From assembly GCA_037954235.1 (NCBI GenBank), contig JBBMOA010000004.1, positions 12,634,101-12,698,100 of the forward strand: a DNA stretch of 64,000 nucleotides. Reading direction: 5' to 3'. The DNA comes from Aulostomus chinensis. Its lineage: Eukaryota; Chordata; Actinopteri; Syngnathiformes; Aulostomidae. This document shows, piece by piece, positions 1-12,548 of this stretch. Below the pieces are notes generated by a model that worked only from the letters and a program-made list of their open reading frames with translations, searched no databases and was not told where the DNA came from. The position numbers were made by a program, and so were the translations under genes. Each line of letters begins with the position of its first letter. Position 1 is the first letter of the stretch.

Positions 1-87
1 GCTTCAGTCTACTTCCTGTTTCCATCTGGAACACCAGGACGCTTCACGTTGCCTTTTTCAACAACTCCATGACCGTGTCCCTTCCAG

Positions 88-3000
88 CGTTCGTGGTAGC
101 CATCAACTGCTGGAGTGTGACCATGGCCTCTCGAACCCAGGTCACCCTGACCTTCATCAAGACCTTTGCTCTGGTCCTCATCATCATCCCAGGAGTCATC
201 GCGCTGGCCAAAGGTAAGAGAACACATAGGCAGCCTTACTTCCATTCATTACAGAGGCTGGAAAATAAAGGTTTTTGTTTTTGAAGGTTTTTTTTTTTTA
301 AATAAAGAAGGAAGGGATTTACAAAAATGACAGGTTTTTAATTTTGGGTCCAAACGATCGACCTGTGATTTCTATTCTATGCAGGAAAGACAGAAAACTT
401 CCAGAACGGTTTTGAGATTGAATCAATAACGTTGGATAAGTTGCCACTGGCTTTCTACAACGGCCTTTATGCTTATGGTGGATGGTAAGCGAAGAGCTTT
501 TAATTTACAAAGGGACGATATAATTATTAAGTCTGCTTTAAGACAGGAACAACACAAATTAATGCGGTACCACTTCTGCTTGTTCTCATGTTCTGCACAC
601 AGAAATATGACATGCTAGAGTCTAACTCTTGTCCATAGCCAGACCTTTAGAAAAATAATGGGGGGGAGAGCAGAGTACACAGATTGTATACAGTTAAATA
701 CATAAAAGAGATAAAGAAGATCAGGTCTGTCTTGAAATGTTAAGTGTTTTAATTTTGTTTTAAACACTTACACACATAATTTTGTTAATTCATTTACACG
801 GATAGTGTATTGCACATTTGAGGGCTTATGGACAAGGCTAACTTCCCAAATGGCGTGACGTTACAGTTGTCACTTTGTTGCAATGCTATCAACAACAAAT
901 TAATGAACGGTTAAGAAATATCTTAAAACATGCTTTGAGACATGCTAACTAGCTTGGTTTTTCTCTTGTCTTTTAGGTTTTATCTGAACTTTGTCACAGA
1001 AGAAGTCATTAATCCAAACCGGTATCTGCTTCTGAGTCTATTTTTTCTAAAGGAATATGCAAACTTTTTAAGAAATATGCAATATATATATATATATAAG
1101 CTAACCACTGGTTAGCTTAGTGCTATGTTTCCTACCTGTGTTGTATTGATACAGTTAAGACTGTTTTGGATGCAAGTGTATTTGATACATTTTGACAGTT
1201 ATGTGACACAACTTATCCGTTACCATTCGCGGTGCTAAGCTAACTAGCGGTTAGCTGTGGGTCTCTGCTACCACAGAGAAGGGTATCTTTCTTCTAGCCT
1301 GGCTCTGGCAATTAAGTGCATTTAGTACAAAAACACAATTAAATCTCTCTCGTGTCTCATGTCAGAAACATTCCACTGGCAATAATCTGCTCCATGGTGA
1401 CAGTGACGGTGCTTTACGTGCTTGTGAATGTGGCCTACTACACCGTGATGACCCCCGCAGAGCTGCTGCTGTCTGAGGCTGTGGCTGTGGTTAGCGGCTA
1501 TGCTACTTCTGGATCAAAACAGCAGAAGATGATCAAAGAGTGATTGTCTAAGTGTGTATGTTTCTTCATAGACGTTTGCCAACCGTTCACTCCAGGGCCT
1601 GGCTTCTGTCATTCCCATCCTTGTGGCCCTGTCCTGCCTCGGCGCCCTCAACGGTGGCTTCTTTGGTGCGCCAAGGTAACTTTGGTGGAGCAGCGAGTAT
1701 TCAGATCACTTACTTAAAGTCAAAGATGTGTTTATTTTGTTGTTGTTGTTTTCCCCCCTTCTTGCTCTCACCGTTGAATGTTTGAGCTCCATTGCGTGGA
1801 ACGACGTACGTGCAGAATTTGACTCTTGCAGTTTGCTGTCACATTCCTGAAAAGTGCGAGTTGTCTGTCCTCAGGGGAAAAAAAATCTGACTTTAAGAGG
1901 CGGTCCTCATGAGCGAGATTTGACATCGCAAATATTTTAGTCCAAATACAACACGCACAACTAGAATGTTGAACCTCCCGAACACCGACTTCTTACAGAC
2001 GTAGGAGACATTTTGTCTGCTGTTTAATGACTGAAGTGTTGTTTTAAGGGTTTCATGTGGTAATTACACTTATTTTTCTGCAGAAAAAAACCAACATTCC
2101 AGATACATAGTAGTATTGAAGAGTACTTTGATATTCCTTCGTGCAAGTTGAACACTGTCCTTTTCATGAGATAAATCGAGGGCAAACACCATCCAGTCCA
2201 TGCGGGTTTTTGGTGTGAAGGAATCCAGCAGCATTCCTTTTATTTTTATATATTTTAGCTCCATTTTTTTTGTTGGTGTGTCTTCCAGGATGCTGTTCGT
2301 CGGAGCCAGAGAGGGCCACTGGCCGCCAGTCTTCTCCATGATTCACATCCGCAGACAAACGCCGCTGCCCGCCGTCTTGTTACTGGTGAGCTCCTCCCGG
2401 CGCATTTGAAATATGCACTTCAATGGGAGCAGCGAGTTACTAATTAATACATCAACCAGCAAATTTTTTTTTTTTTTAAAAAGCCAAAAACATTTGAAGA
2501 CCAAACCGGAAGATATTCTGATACTATGCAGGTCCAGTGAGGGGACCATGCCACTTCCTCTTGCAGAAATATTTGCCACGTCCAAAAATAGAAAAAGGGG
2601 GAAAAAAAAGACGAACACTGACTTAACATTTATTATTATGAAACTGCAAAAGAGAAATATTAAGACGGGTCAGATTTGATCAGTTCCCCTACACCATAAT
2701 CACTGTGACCGTTATTTGTAAGACTGACAGGTAAGAAAGGAAATCATCCGAAGCAGGAATCACGTTCTCATCCATAATCTTACTTTGATTGATAGGATCA
2801 AATATTTTGCATTTTTGGAGTTTAGTTTTCATATCAATGTGCAAAACGCGTACAAGAAGGTTGGAATGAGCGTCCTCATCGCTGTGCTGCGTCTCCAGTA
2901 CCCCTTGGTGGTGTTGATGTTAATCAACGGAGAAATCTACCAGCTCATCAACTTCGCCTCCTTTGCTCGCTGGTCCTTCATCGCCTTGGCAACCCTGGGG

Positions 3001-3603
3001 ATGCTCATTCATCGCTATCGCTTCCCCCTCCACCCGAGGCCTTTCAAGGTTAGCGGAACTGTGGTTACACTGTGCTTTTGTTACCCCCCCGTCTCCGCTA
3101 AGCTGTTGTTGTGCTCACACCCTAAAAGGTGCCCCTGGTCGTCGCGGTCAGCTTCACCGTGGTTTGCTTCTTCATCGTGGGGTTGTCTCTCTACTCAGAC
3201 CCCTGGAACACAGGCCGGAGTTTTGCTCTCACGCTGACTGGAGTCCCCGTTTACTACATGACCGTCCACCGCTTCCGCTTGCCCCAAAGTTGGAGGCACC
3301 TATTCAGTGAGTCATGCAAAGATCTGCCGACGTAGAGTTGCTTGATGGGTGAAAAGGATTCGACGTAGTCATGATAAGCTACGTCGCTAAGTGCTACTTG
3401 ATGCTACATTTGGGAATCGAGGGGTCCATCTTTTAAAGCGTACTCATCGGCTCCAGAGCTGAGGGTTTCGTTTAGACCCGGCTTAAGTAAAACAGCTTTT
3501 AAATCCTGAATAACTCCGACTCTCATTCACATTCTCAGATTACTGCAGTAAACAGATCCAGATCCTTCTTGAGGTGGCACAACAGGAAGTGAAGACGTAC
3601 TAA
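88..3603 (+). CDS. slc7a11: Cystine/glutamate exchanger (xCT, SLC7A11-like), 3' nine exons; 5' end outside window
   Basis: Plasma-membrane amino-acid antiporter of the APC superfamily; in family knowledge xCT pairs with SLC3A2 and swaps intracellular glutamate for cystine to feed glutathione synthesis. Exons read: 88-213, 385-484, 977-1021, 1366-1489, 1572-1675, 2289-2385, 2899-3048, 3129-3306, 3539-3603. All have GT-AG ends and phases that join to 328 residues plus TAA, matching about residues 175-501 of mammalian xCT. Diagnostic strings: [80 protein letters not shown]. The conserved Lys of the LTFIK helix, the Cys of [12 protein letters not shown] and the Arg of FARW are present. The C-terminus is short and polar. 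It could be a teleost-specific xCT paralogue rather than the strict orthologue. Confidence 0.9.
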
Positions 3604-3794
3604 GAAGCCCCAAAGACACCTGGGAGATATCATCTTCACAAGTCTCACTGTCTTTTTAATCCTGAATTTTATTTTAGTTGTTCCTAAAAACAAAAACAAA
3701 AAAACCCTCTTGAAACCATGTAGTATTTGGATTTTGAATAAGCGTTCAAAGATTCAAGTAGTTTTTAATATTTTATATGTTTTTCGTCATCTTC

Positions 3795-3800
3795 AATAAA
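3795..3800 (+). terminator. Poly(A) signal of the slc7a11-like gene
   Basis: Canonical AATAAA about 190 bp after the stop codon, followed by a GT/T-rich stretch; the only canonical hexamer in this 3' region. Confidence 0.6.
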
Positions 3801-4016
3801 CTCATTTTTAAAATCACAAAGACAGTGTTTGTTCTTTTCTGGTGTGTTTTTTTGCCCTGAAATAAAATAGAGTTTTATAGTGTTTGTAGATAAAATATAC
3901 AGCTTAAAGTTGTTGTTTTTTTTTTTTTTAAATCTTGGTCTACAAGTTACCAACCCAGATTAATGAGTACTTAATCCAGAATGAAAGCTCTACATGCTGT
4001 GTGAGGCACCAGCAGA

Positions 4017-4022
4017 TTTATT
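4017..4022 (-). terminator. Poly(A) signal of foxm1
   Basis: TTTATT on the plus strand, AATAAA on the minus strand, about 1.0 kb after the foxm1 stop. The interval 4023-5026 is then the foxm1 3' UTR, AT-rich and without another gene. It lies only 217 bp from the convergent transporter's signal. Confidence 0.5.
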
Positions 4023-5026
4023 GTACAATCATAGAAACACAAAAATAAGACACATGCTTTTCTTTTGAAACCCTCCCTGATGCTTTTAAGTGCCAACTGA
4101 TCAACTCACTGCAACGTAAAACATCTCGCCGACAAAGAGGAAGTCAAAGCCGAGCATTATTTCGTGGCAAATGAAAGGGATAAAAAAAAAAAAAAGAGAG
4201 AGCAAAAAAGCACATTACCAGAAATGCCAACGATAATATTTTGTTTGCAGTGACATGTGCGTGAAGCCTCGTGAAGTTGTGTCTCGGCACACCGGCGAAC
4301 AGCTCCAGTGAGAGGGTCTGCGTATCGGGTGATGAGGGCAGTTCTAAGGTTAACGTAGGAGGACGATCCTACCCTGTTAGTGCTGTTTAGATCATTTCAC
4401 TACTGCTACCAATCTAGTATCGTAATCTAAAATGTCAACTCAAGGAGAGCGTGGGGATCTCTCACCGGCAAAAAAGAAAAAAATTAAAATTACAATTACA
4501 AATGTAAAAAAGCTACTTTATATATTAAAATGTGCAAAATTGACATACATAAAGACTTACACACATATTTCTCTTCAAAGGCTTCAAGAATACAGACGAA
4601 TATAGGTAGGATAAATGGTAAAGGACACAAAAACTGACAGTTTAAGTTAAACCCAGAGAGGAATATTAAATCTGTAGAAGTCGCGTACATCCCTAGTATT
4701 AAAACAGCGATCAACGAGCTAACACTGACAGAGAGGACAGCAGCGAGTGTCGCTTCTGCTGACTCGGTGTTCCAAGCAGGACGTTGCTTACTCGAATTTA
4801 GACCAAACCATCTCCTGCTGAGCTCCCTTCAAACGAATGATTTCCATATCTGATAAATAATCTTTGTGTCTCTGTGTTAGCTGGATGTTCCTTTTTAATA
4901 CGGTTGCTGTTCTCTTGACTCACCTTTTTCAAAATCTGTTCAGAAGTGTTCATAAACGTGCATCACTGCTCCTCCCAGGAACGCCCCACCTAGTGTTGTA
5001 GAAACGGCCACCTCCACGTGTCTTGG

Positions 5027-8000
5027 CTACTTCAGTTGGGGGAAGAACTCTGACCAGCTGATGTTCCCCATTCCCAAGTCCTCCTCATCCAGGCCTGAGA
5101 AGCTAATGTCCACCAGAATCTTGCTCAGGCTGTCGTTCATGGTGTCCAGGACCAGGCCCTCGGTGATGGAGCGGTTGGTGGGTGGGCTCCCGGCCGCCTG
5201 GAGCAGCTCTCTGGAGCAGCTGCTGCGGGGGCCCTCGGTGGGCGAGCCTGTGTTCTGTCTAGATGCGAGCGGTTCTTTCGGGGAGCTAAAGAGAGCCCAG
5301 TCTTTAAACGGCGTGCTGCTGAAGCTGAAGTTGGGAAAGTCGTGCTGTGGGGTCACTGCCGGACCTCCAGGTGTGCGAATGGGACTGACGTCTGGTATGA
5401 TTTGGCTTCCCTTACCAACGGGGGTGACTTTCCAGGGCTCGGGGAACAGATTAGAGGGGGGCTTTCTGGGAGTGGAGGAAGTCAGACTGCTGCTTTTTAT
5501 GGGGGTCTTGAAGGAGAACTCTCGGTCGGGGCTGTGCTGCTCACCCAGCTCCGTGTCTTGTCTCTCCTGGGACGTCGAAGCGTCCGAGACAACGCCGGAG
5601 TCAAGGAAGGAGTTATCGGGGCAGAGGAGGAGGGGCTCCTCGTGCAGAGACTGAACCAGGCTCTGTTTACGTCGCGAGCCGCTGCTTTGTCTTGTCGAAA
5701 GAGCTTTAGGGGTTCCGCTTGTAACCGGAATGCACACTGGCTCCTCCTTCACCTCCACCTTGATTTCTTTGCTCCTCTGAGGCGGGGCTTCGCTATGAGT
5801 CACCTGTCAGACAAAAGAACATCATGCATAAATTCTCCCGTACTTTAGCTGCTAAATTGACTGGCCATTCTCCATTCTCTACCTTTGGAGCTATCCTGAC
5901 TCTCTTAACTCCTCTGGAATGGTTCTGCTTCTGTTTTGAGCGAGAGGAAAGCAGCTGGGCTGATGAGGAGGATGGCAGATAGACGGAGGAGGCGACCGGG
6001 AGCTGGATAGGGATCAAGTAGGAATCCGTTCGAGGGAGGAGGGGTTTCATCTTTTTCTCTGCATGAAGGAAAGATGGAAAGAGTAGGAACAAAAGTTGGG
6101 AACAGCGAGGACGTCTGGTAACTGTAGCCTGAGAGCTAGCAGTAGCAACAGTCTCACACATCTTTGTTTTAAACGCTTGACACTCCAAAAAAACCAAACA
6201 CTGGAATTGATCCAGGGAGCTAATGAGCTCTGATGCTTCTCCACTTCCATCCTTAACTGAAACACTCATAAATTAAACGTTTTACAGCTAGCTTTGACAG
6301 TTGAACTTGATGGAACATTTATTTATTCTCAGTTGAACTCAATCCACTTCCTTCTACCTTATTAACTCACCAGAAGCAGTCGGTGTGATCACTGCATCAG
6401 GAAGCAGCTTCTTCTGTTGCTGGGCAAACAAGAGAGTGCTTCAATAGACCAGGGATACAATCTTGGCAGCTTTACTGTGCTGTTCAACTCTAGAAAACAA
6501 CACCAAGTTGCAGTTCTCCTCCTTTACAAGTACAGACAAGGCTAAACTGCGGAGAGCTTCTCTAATGAGCCGACTCTCCAGTGTGGAGGTAAGATTCGTA
6601 TGTTTGTGTCTGAACATGTCTGCCCTTCTGCTGCTCAAATCAGCTCCTACAACAGAAGTGAGAGCCTTCAGCTGCAGCTGCACCCTAAACAGATTCTTTC
6701 CTCTCTGCTCCCACACAGCAGAGGTGAGGACTGTTCCTACAGAGGTGAGAAAGAGTAAAGCCATCTTACTTGGTGGGGAAGTAAAAGCATTGGCACCGGC
6801 ACGGGAGCGGTCATTGGGTCACTACCGGGCTGCAGAGAAGAGCGTCGAATGAGACGGAGGAAAAAGGAAATCCACCAGGAGTACAAAATATAGAAGATAT
6901 GCTGACAATGACATGACATTATTGAAGATAAGATCACCCAGAGAAGTCCCTCTTTTTATGTTGAAGTCGCGATCTGAGTGATGGCGACAGTCCTGCGCTC
7001 ACCTTGTACACCTGGTCAAGGGTGAGACATCGATTGGCCTCAGGCCGGATGGTCCAGAAAGAAATCTTGCCATCTGGTGAAGTCTCGCGGATGAACATGT
7101 CGTGTAGCGAGAGGTTGTGTCGGATGGAATTCTGCAATTAGAAGTTGGCGGAAAAAAATAATAATTAAAAAAAAAAAAAAACCTCTCCATGTTGGTTTCA
7201 GTGAATTATATCAATTTACAGTCTCGCTTCGTCGCTACCTTCCATCCTGGTTTGGCCACCTCTCTGAAGTAAGGGAAATGATCCTCGATCCAGGTGTAAA
7301 TTTCTTTCAGCGTCATCCGCCTGTTCCTCTGACTGTTTATAGCGAACTGGATCATGGCCATGTAAGAGAAGGGGGGTCTCTCAGACAGGGGCCGTTTAAG
7401 AATGGCTTCTATATCGTTTTGTGTTTGGTTTGTCTGTGCAAGAAAAAGAGAGAAAACCCAGGGATGGATGAGACGGTATGAACGCAGATCTGTACCTGAA
7501 GCCCTGGTTGTCCTGGGTTTCTGCAGGTTCTTGTAGCAGACACACTTTAGTTTATCCTCTCCTGAGCCCGACACGATGTTAGAGGCCTTCCGCTCGTGTG
7601 GGTCTTTCATTATGAAGTGAATGTTACAGACTTTTTTGAAGAAAAGCGTATTTGATGACTCCTGCCAGAGGTGTGCTAACACTTCCCATCCGCTATCATT
7701 CATTGTGCTAAGCTAAACCGCAGCTCACTTATCTTCTCGTCTGGCTCAGATGAGGATGGAAAGTAAGCAGATTTCCACAAAAGACAGCGTGTCCCATTCA
7801 AACACGGCTATGATTAAAGAAAGTAACATTACGTTTCTGTCCAACATCAACATGAAAAACTCTCCACACAACAATTCTCATCACCTCATAATACTTTCAA
7901 CAAGTTTTAGCTCAGTTTTCTGCCTCTCTTTAATTTGTAATGCAACCACTTTCTCTTGCACCGTACTTATCTACAACCAAGCTACTTCACATATCGCACC

Positions 8001-8811
8001 GCTGCTCGCTGGTGCCTGAAATATACATTTGTGAATACAAGTAACTCATTTATTGTCAGACAGGTGAGACTAGAGCTCAGGTTTGTAAGCGACCTGCGGA
8101 GGGATGGAACGACTGACCTGGAAATTCTGTGAATTGGAGGTTTGATTCTCCTTGTTGGCGCTCAGCTGATCAGGATCTGGTTTAAAGGGACTGACCCTGT
8201 CAAGCCAATGAATACTGGTGAGGCTGTCATCCAAAGGGCCGCAATCCAGGTCCTTATTCACTGATAAAGAAAAAAAATCAACAGCATGACTGCTAAGACA
8301 AAAATTAGTATTCTGGAAATATCATAGTATTCTGGAAATATCATGGGGGGGGGGGGTGTCTAATTTCCCTACATGGTTTAATTCCAGTGAGAGCTGTGTG
8401 AGTGCTGTCTGGTTTCAATGGATGTCCAACTGCAGTTCTGGTGGAGATGTCGACCTCTTCAGTGGTGAATTGATGAAAACACTCACTGTCTTGACTCCCA
8501 CTCAGAAGGATGAACTTGTTCGGCCCCTGGGCTCCACGCTCTTTACCCTTAGCAGTGAGAGCCCCGATAACGCTTCTCAGGTCGGCTGTTTTGGGAATGA
8601 CAACCACCTGCGTGTCGGACATAGACGGATGATCCAAAATGCGAATGCCATCAGGGAAACTCTGACAGGCTGGTGATTTTGAAGGTTCCTGTTTTGGTTC
8701 AGATAAATTGGGGCGACTTTGCAACTTTGCTGGAAGTGAATCATTTTGCTGGAAAGGCAACTTTCTTCTTTTGAGGATCAGGGGTCTCCTTGGGCTCCGT
8801 CTCATGGTCAT
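5027..8811 (-). CDS. foxm1: Forkhead box protein M1
   Basis: Nuclear forkhead factor driving G2/M genes with the MuvB/B-MYB complex. Coding exons: 8811-8373, 8260-8118, 7433-7239, 7131-7003, 6829-6770, 6419-6371, 6058-5883, 5803-5027; all phases join, giving 655 residues. The N-terminus (MRRSPRRPLILKRRKL after an in-frame MT) matches the conserved FOXM1 start; the second ATG at 8805 gives the closest match to other FOXM1 proteins. The forkhead domain is about residues 211-302 (SERPPFSYMAMIQFAIN; NSIRHNLSLHDMF; FWTIRPEANR), split at KPGWK|NSIRH as in mammals. NKENQ in exon 2 is a KEN box (APC/C-Cdh1 degron). MKPLLPR and KRVRIAPKV are conserved linker motifs, and FKTPIK and SSTPRK are CDK-type sites. 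The C-terminal transactivation domain has LVLDTMNDSLSKIL, DISFSGLDEEDLG and NISWSEFFPQLK. The 60-bp and 49-bp exons are too small for simple ORF finding but are in phase. Confidence 0.96.
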
Positions 8812-9843
8812 TAGATCATTGAAGATGTTCCTTGGTGATCACAGGTATTCTGGAATAACGCAGAGGAAGAAGAAGAAAACATTAGTGACTCTTGACATAT
8901 TAAAGTTAAAGTAAAAGAATAATCGTACCAAAAAAGGTTTTACACAGAATTACAGAAAATAAGTATAAGGATTTACCTGTCAGAATGGCTCACAATGGTG
9001 CCAAGTACCTAGCAAGCTAGCAAGCTGCTTGGATATACTGGATATAATTTATATTTGATTGAATAAATCAAACACGGTTAGACTGACATAGCAGGTGTGC
9101 TAGCCTCAGCTCGAAGTGAACTTTACTTTCATATTGCGTGTGCAACAGGTCGTTTGCTGTATAAAGAGGCTAATTTTCATATAAAAGTTAGTTGTGCACC
9201 TTGGCAACTTCACGTCTTTTACGTTGTCGAATGTAACGTTAGCAACGTTTAACGTTACCTGGCACATCCAGTCGTGCAGCATAAATAGCTTTATAGTTTA
9301 ACATCTGCCATAACGCCAACACATGTTGGCATAAAATGATTCATCAAAACAGATGGACACTCACTCTCGCTCGGCTATTAAGCTAACCTAGCTTGGTTAG
9401 CACTAGCTACACTGACAGCAGGTGGACGGATAACGTCAGCACCTATTTGCATCATTGTTCATTGTTATGTCGTACCACCAAAAGCAAACCAATGTCTTAT
9501 ATCTAAATGATTTAAAACCAAACCCGTGGAAGAACTGGTGAAAGTATAAGTCTACTGAAATAAGATACATAAATGATGTGACGTTGACACAAAAGTTAAC
9601 TGTATTCTAACGAATGACGTGCACCGAGCTAGCAGGCATACTTAAAGTGTAAAAGTGTGACACTTTTAGACGGAAACATGTCTGCTTTGCATTGTACTAC
9701 CAAATATTAGCTGCTCAAAGAAGAGTGAAAATGAACTAGCAGCTAATAAAAGGAGTTAGATGTCAAGCGGACCTAGCTAGGTGGCTAACCATTACGTAAG
9801 CTAACTACGCCAATAACATAGATGAAGTTAGCTAGAGGCAAAC

Positions 9844-9950
9844 CTTCATATTACTGTGATGTCCCGGGAAATTTCGTTTGTCTGGACTCCTGTTAGCTGT
9901 CGAAACACTTGTTTCATATTAAAGATTTAGACTTATAAACTCCTCTTGCT
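9844..9950 (-). other. Possible non-coding first exon of foxm1
   Basis: Minus-strand sequence ending ATGAAG|GTTTGC at 9844 can serve as a 5' donor; coding exon 1 has an acceptor (TTATTCCAG) at 8850-8851, 38 bp before the first ATG, so an upstream non-coding exon is required. The exact transcription start is not visible and the donor is only moderate. Confidence 0.3.
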
Positions 9951-9984
9951 TCGTTTTATTTACGTTCCATCTGGGCGATTCAGA

Positions 9985-10095
9985 AACTAGTTTGAATTTT
10001 GGCGCTGTGGGTGCTGCCATCGTCACTCTGTTCACGTGATGTAGAAGTCAGCCAATAGGAGTAAGGCAAAGAAAAGATTCAGCCAATCGGAGCTT
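9985..10095. promoter_or_regulatory. Bidirectional foxm1/rhno1 core promoter with CHR, E2F, E-box and two CCAAT boxes
   Basis: Between the divergent foxm1 and rhno1 lie TTTGAA (CHR, 9991-9996), an E2F match TTTGGCGC (9998-10005), an E-box CACGTG (10033-10038) and two CCAAT boxes (10052-10056 and 10083-10087) whose starts are 31 bp apart, the classical NF-Y spacing of cell-cycle promoters. In mammals FOXM1 and RHNO1 share a bidirectional promoter, which this layout mirrors. The motifs are seen directly; binding is inferred. Confidence 0.6.
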
Positions 10096-10416
10096 AGAAT
10101 TGTGGCAACCAGGAATTAAAAGTTAAAAAAAAATATTCGGGGAAATAAAAAAGACCTTAGCAGTAACAAATAACGTCGTGTTTCTGTTGCATATGTAATG
10201 CGAGCGAGGAATTTCGTGAAGACCTTCATTGAGGTAAGTGAAATCTATGATTATTATGTTTATGTATAAATGAAAACACGAGACAGTCCAACCCTCCGGA
10301 CATACGAGCCGCACCTAGTAAAGTTAATCTGACAAATGTAAAGGTGTACCGAGTTCGACATTTTACTGATGTAGTGATTTTACAATCTAACAGGTCTTTG
10401 GACATGATTTCCATTA

Positions 10417-11424
10417 ATGCCCCGTAAAACCATTAAGACTGAAAAGCCTACGCTGCAGTTCCTGGAGCAGCCTGTAGGTGGGGCCAGACTCCAAAATGTG
10501 CCTGAAGTCCGGGCAGCAAACAACCCCAAAGAATTTTTCACAGATACATCTAATAACTCACGCCGTAGTTCTTGGGTAAGTATTCTATTGTGTTTCCAAA
10601 ACATTGTAATCCACTATTAAAGTGCCCTTTAGCATAACAGTGTCGTGTCCCTGCATGACAACTGCATAGCTTGACTTATTTCCTTCTTTTTATCAGTTTG
10701 TCTGTCTGATGTATTTTTGATAATTTAGGTAAGCCCACAGTTCGACAGTTCAGTTGCACTCCCAGTGAGACGAGGGAGAAGAAAGTGCCACTCAGTCACA
10801 AGCATTCTCAACAGCAGTCAGCTGTCCAGGAAAAACACCAGGTGCAAATACCCCTCCTTATCTTTCGAGTCAAGGTCAAGAGACCATCAACCAAAGCCAA
10901 CACTCAGAAAGAATGCTACGGAGTCCGCTGTCTCGACCAAAGGAGGGAACCGGCCACTGGGATCATGCCAAAATAAAAGTGCGGGGAGCCTAGAGACACC
11001 AAAGAGACAGTTGGCTCCAGCTCGTAAAAAGACGGTGAGGAGATGTTGTGATGGTGCAGCCTCCTCCAGCAGATGTTTGGATGAAGCTCCACCAATCCAA
11101 GTGACAGGCAGAACTCCGGCCTTCACACCAGCCTCCAGTGAGGCGAGCAGCCCCGATGTCAGCAGCGTCTGTCCACTGCCTGATGTTGACACTCCAAAAG
11201 TAATTCAAGAAGAGAACAGTTGCCCTTCCTCTCCCGCTGTGCACCGGCTGCTGGCTCAGCCGCGCACACCACCACACAATCAGCCGCCTGACATTTTGGT
11301 GGCCGACACACCAGAGAGGGACTACGGGTTGAAGGTGACATGGAGGAGGAGGAGTGGTTTGATGTCGTTCTTGAAAGAGCGAGGCCACCTCTCTGATTCA
11401 GACGTGCTAATTCACAGCGGATGA
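10417..11424 (+). CDS. rhno1: RAD9-HUS1-RAD1 interacting nuclear orphan protein 1 (RHINO)
   Basis: Adaptor that binds the 9-1-1 clamp and TopBP1 to support ATR-CHK1 signalling. Coding exons 10417-10575 and 10729-11424 give 284 residues. A preceding non-coding exon appears to end at 10233 (GAG|GTAAGTG) and to join an acceptor at 10392-10393. The N-terminus starts MPRKTIKTEKP with LLFHQQP-like LQFLEQP. The 9-1-1-binding core SW|VSPQFDSS (mammalian SWVSPDFD) is split exactly at the intron. Then come a Ser/Pro-rich middle and the conserved C-terminus DTPERDYGLKVTWRRR followed by LKERGHLSDSDVLIHS. The ATG at 10417 is the first in the exon and matches the mammalian MPPRKK start. Head to head with foxm1; next to tulp3 as in human. 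Confidence 0.93.
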
Positions 11425-12530
11425 CGTGAGGATGATCAGTCACTCGGTCGGAGAGGAGATAGATTATTCATCGAGCCACTTCTGTCACCAGGATTCTTTC
11501 TGTGAGCAAAACAATGAAGCCAACTGCTGCAAGAGCGAGGTTTTTTTTCTCCCTTTTCTCTCTTTTTTTTTTTTAGGTCTATTGAATCTTACAGTGATAA
11601 ATCAAGGACATTATGAGAACACTGAAAACCAGCAGTGGATGAAATGATTGTCGCATTTAATTGTGTCAGTTTATCAAATAAATACCGCATCGAAAATTCT
11701 GCCTGATAATTTGCTTAGGAAGGTTCTGTTGGATTCATTTGCACAAACATGTTTCATACTCGAAACAAGTCATGACCTTTCCAAGACCTCTTTTTTTTGT
11801 TATTCAGTTGTGTTTGCATTATAATGACAGATTTAAGGAAAAGACCGTCCTCCAGAGCAGGTAGCACACACCCAACATTAAAACTCAGATGCTAATACAA
11901 CACCTTTTCTTCCAGCTATGTAACAACTGAAACAAAATGCAAGATGGAAAACAACAATAATAAATATATATTTCTAAATGGCATCAGTTTTTTTTTTTGT
12001 AGCACCATCTTTGCCTCATTTAATCTTAATAAATCTATCGTATTTACTCTTTTGTTAACCTGCATTAACTTAATGTACTGTTTTCACCCTGCAGTTACTG
12101 AATTTTAAGCCATATGTTTTTAAATCGAATGCAGAATGAACACAATCGGGTCAACATGTTTTGAGAGTGAAGGCCCACGTTTTTGAGTTCAAAGTCCAGG
12201 TTCTGAAGTCTCAAGCCCTCAAAACTGTGACTCTAGTTGACTGAGTCCGAGTGGCAGTGACTCAAGTCTCCACACTGCAAACAAGGGGTGTCTAACAACA
12301 AAATAAAAACACTAAATCTGAGGGAAAACTTACTCAAAACAAGTGGAATTATCCGTCCATGCAGCAAGATAATTGAATTTCCTGAATTAAGACTGTTAAA
12401 TCTCGAAATAAGATTATAAAGTTGAACACTTAAAACAATAACTTATCTCTTTAAACAAGATAGATTATCTAACACATCTAAATCTAAATTTTTTTTTTTT
12501 TTTTTTTTAAACAACAATCTGCAGTGCATC
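11425..12530. other. rhno1 3' UTR and intergenic spacer
   Basis: Holds the rhno1 3' UTR to about 11.7 kb, then AT-rich spacer with a long T run at about 12487-12508. Around 12170-12280 are direct GACT/AAGTC-type motifs resembling short fish interspersed repeats. I see no coding signal. Confidence 0.5.
11677..11682 (+). terminator. Poly(A) signal of rhno1
   Basis: AATAAA 253 bp after the rhno1 stop codon; the sequence then becomes AT-rich with no gene until the tulp3 promoter at about 12.7 kb. Confidence 0.6.
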
Positions 12531-12548
12531 CGTGGTTACTGACTCCTC

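Noticed and set aside
5061..5848. Plus-strand frames of 197 and 168 codons opposite the foxm1 last exon
   Set aside because: Shadows of the well-supported foxm1 coding exon on the other strand.
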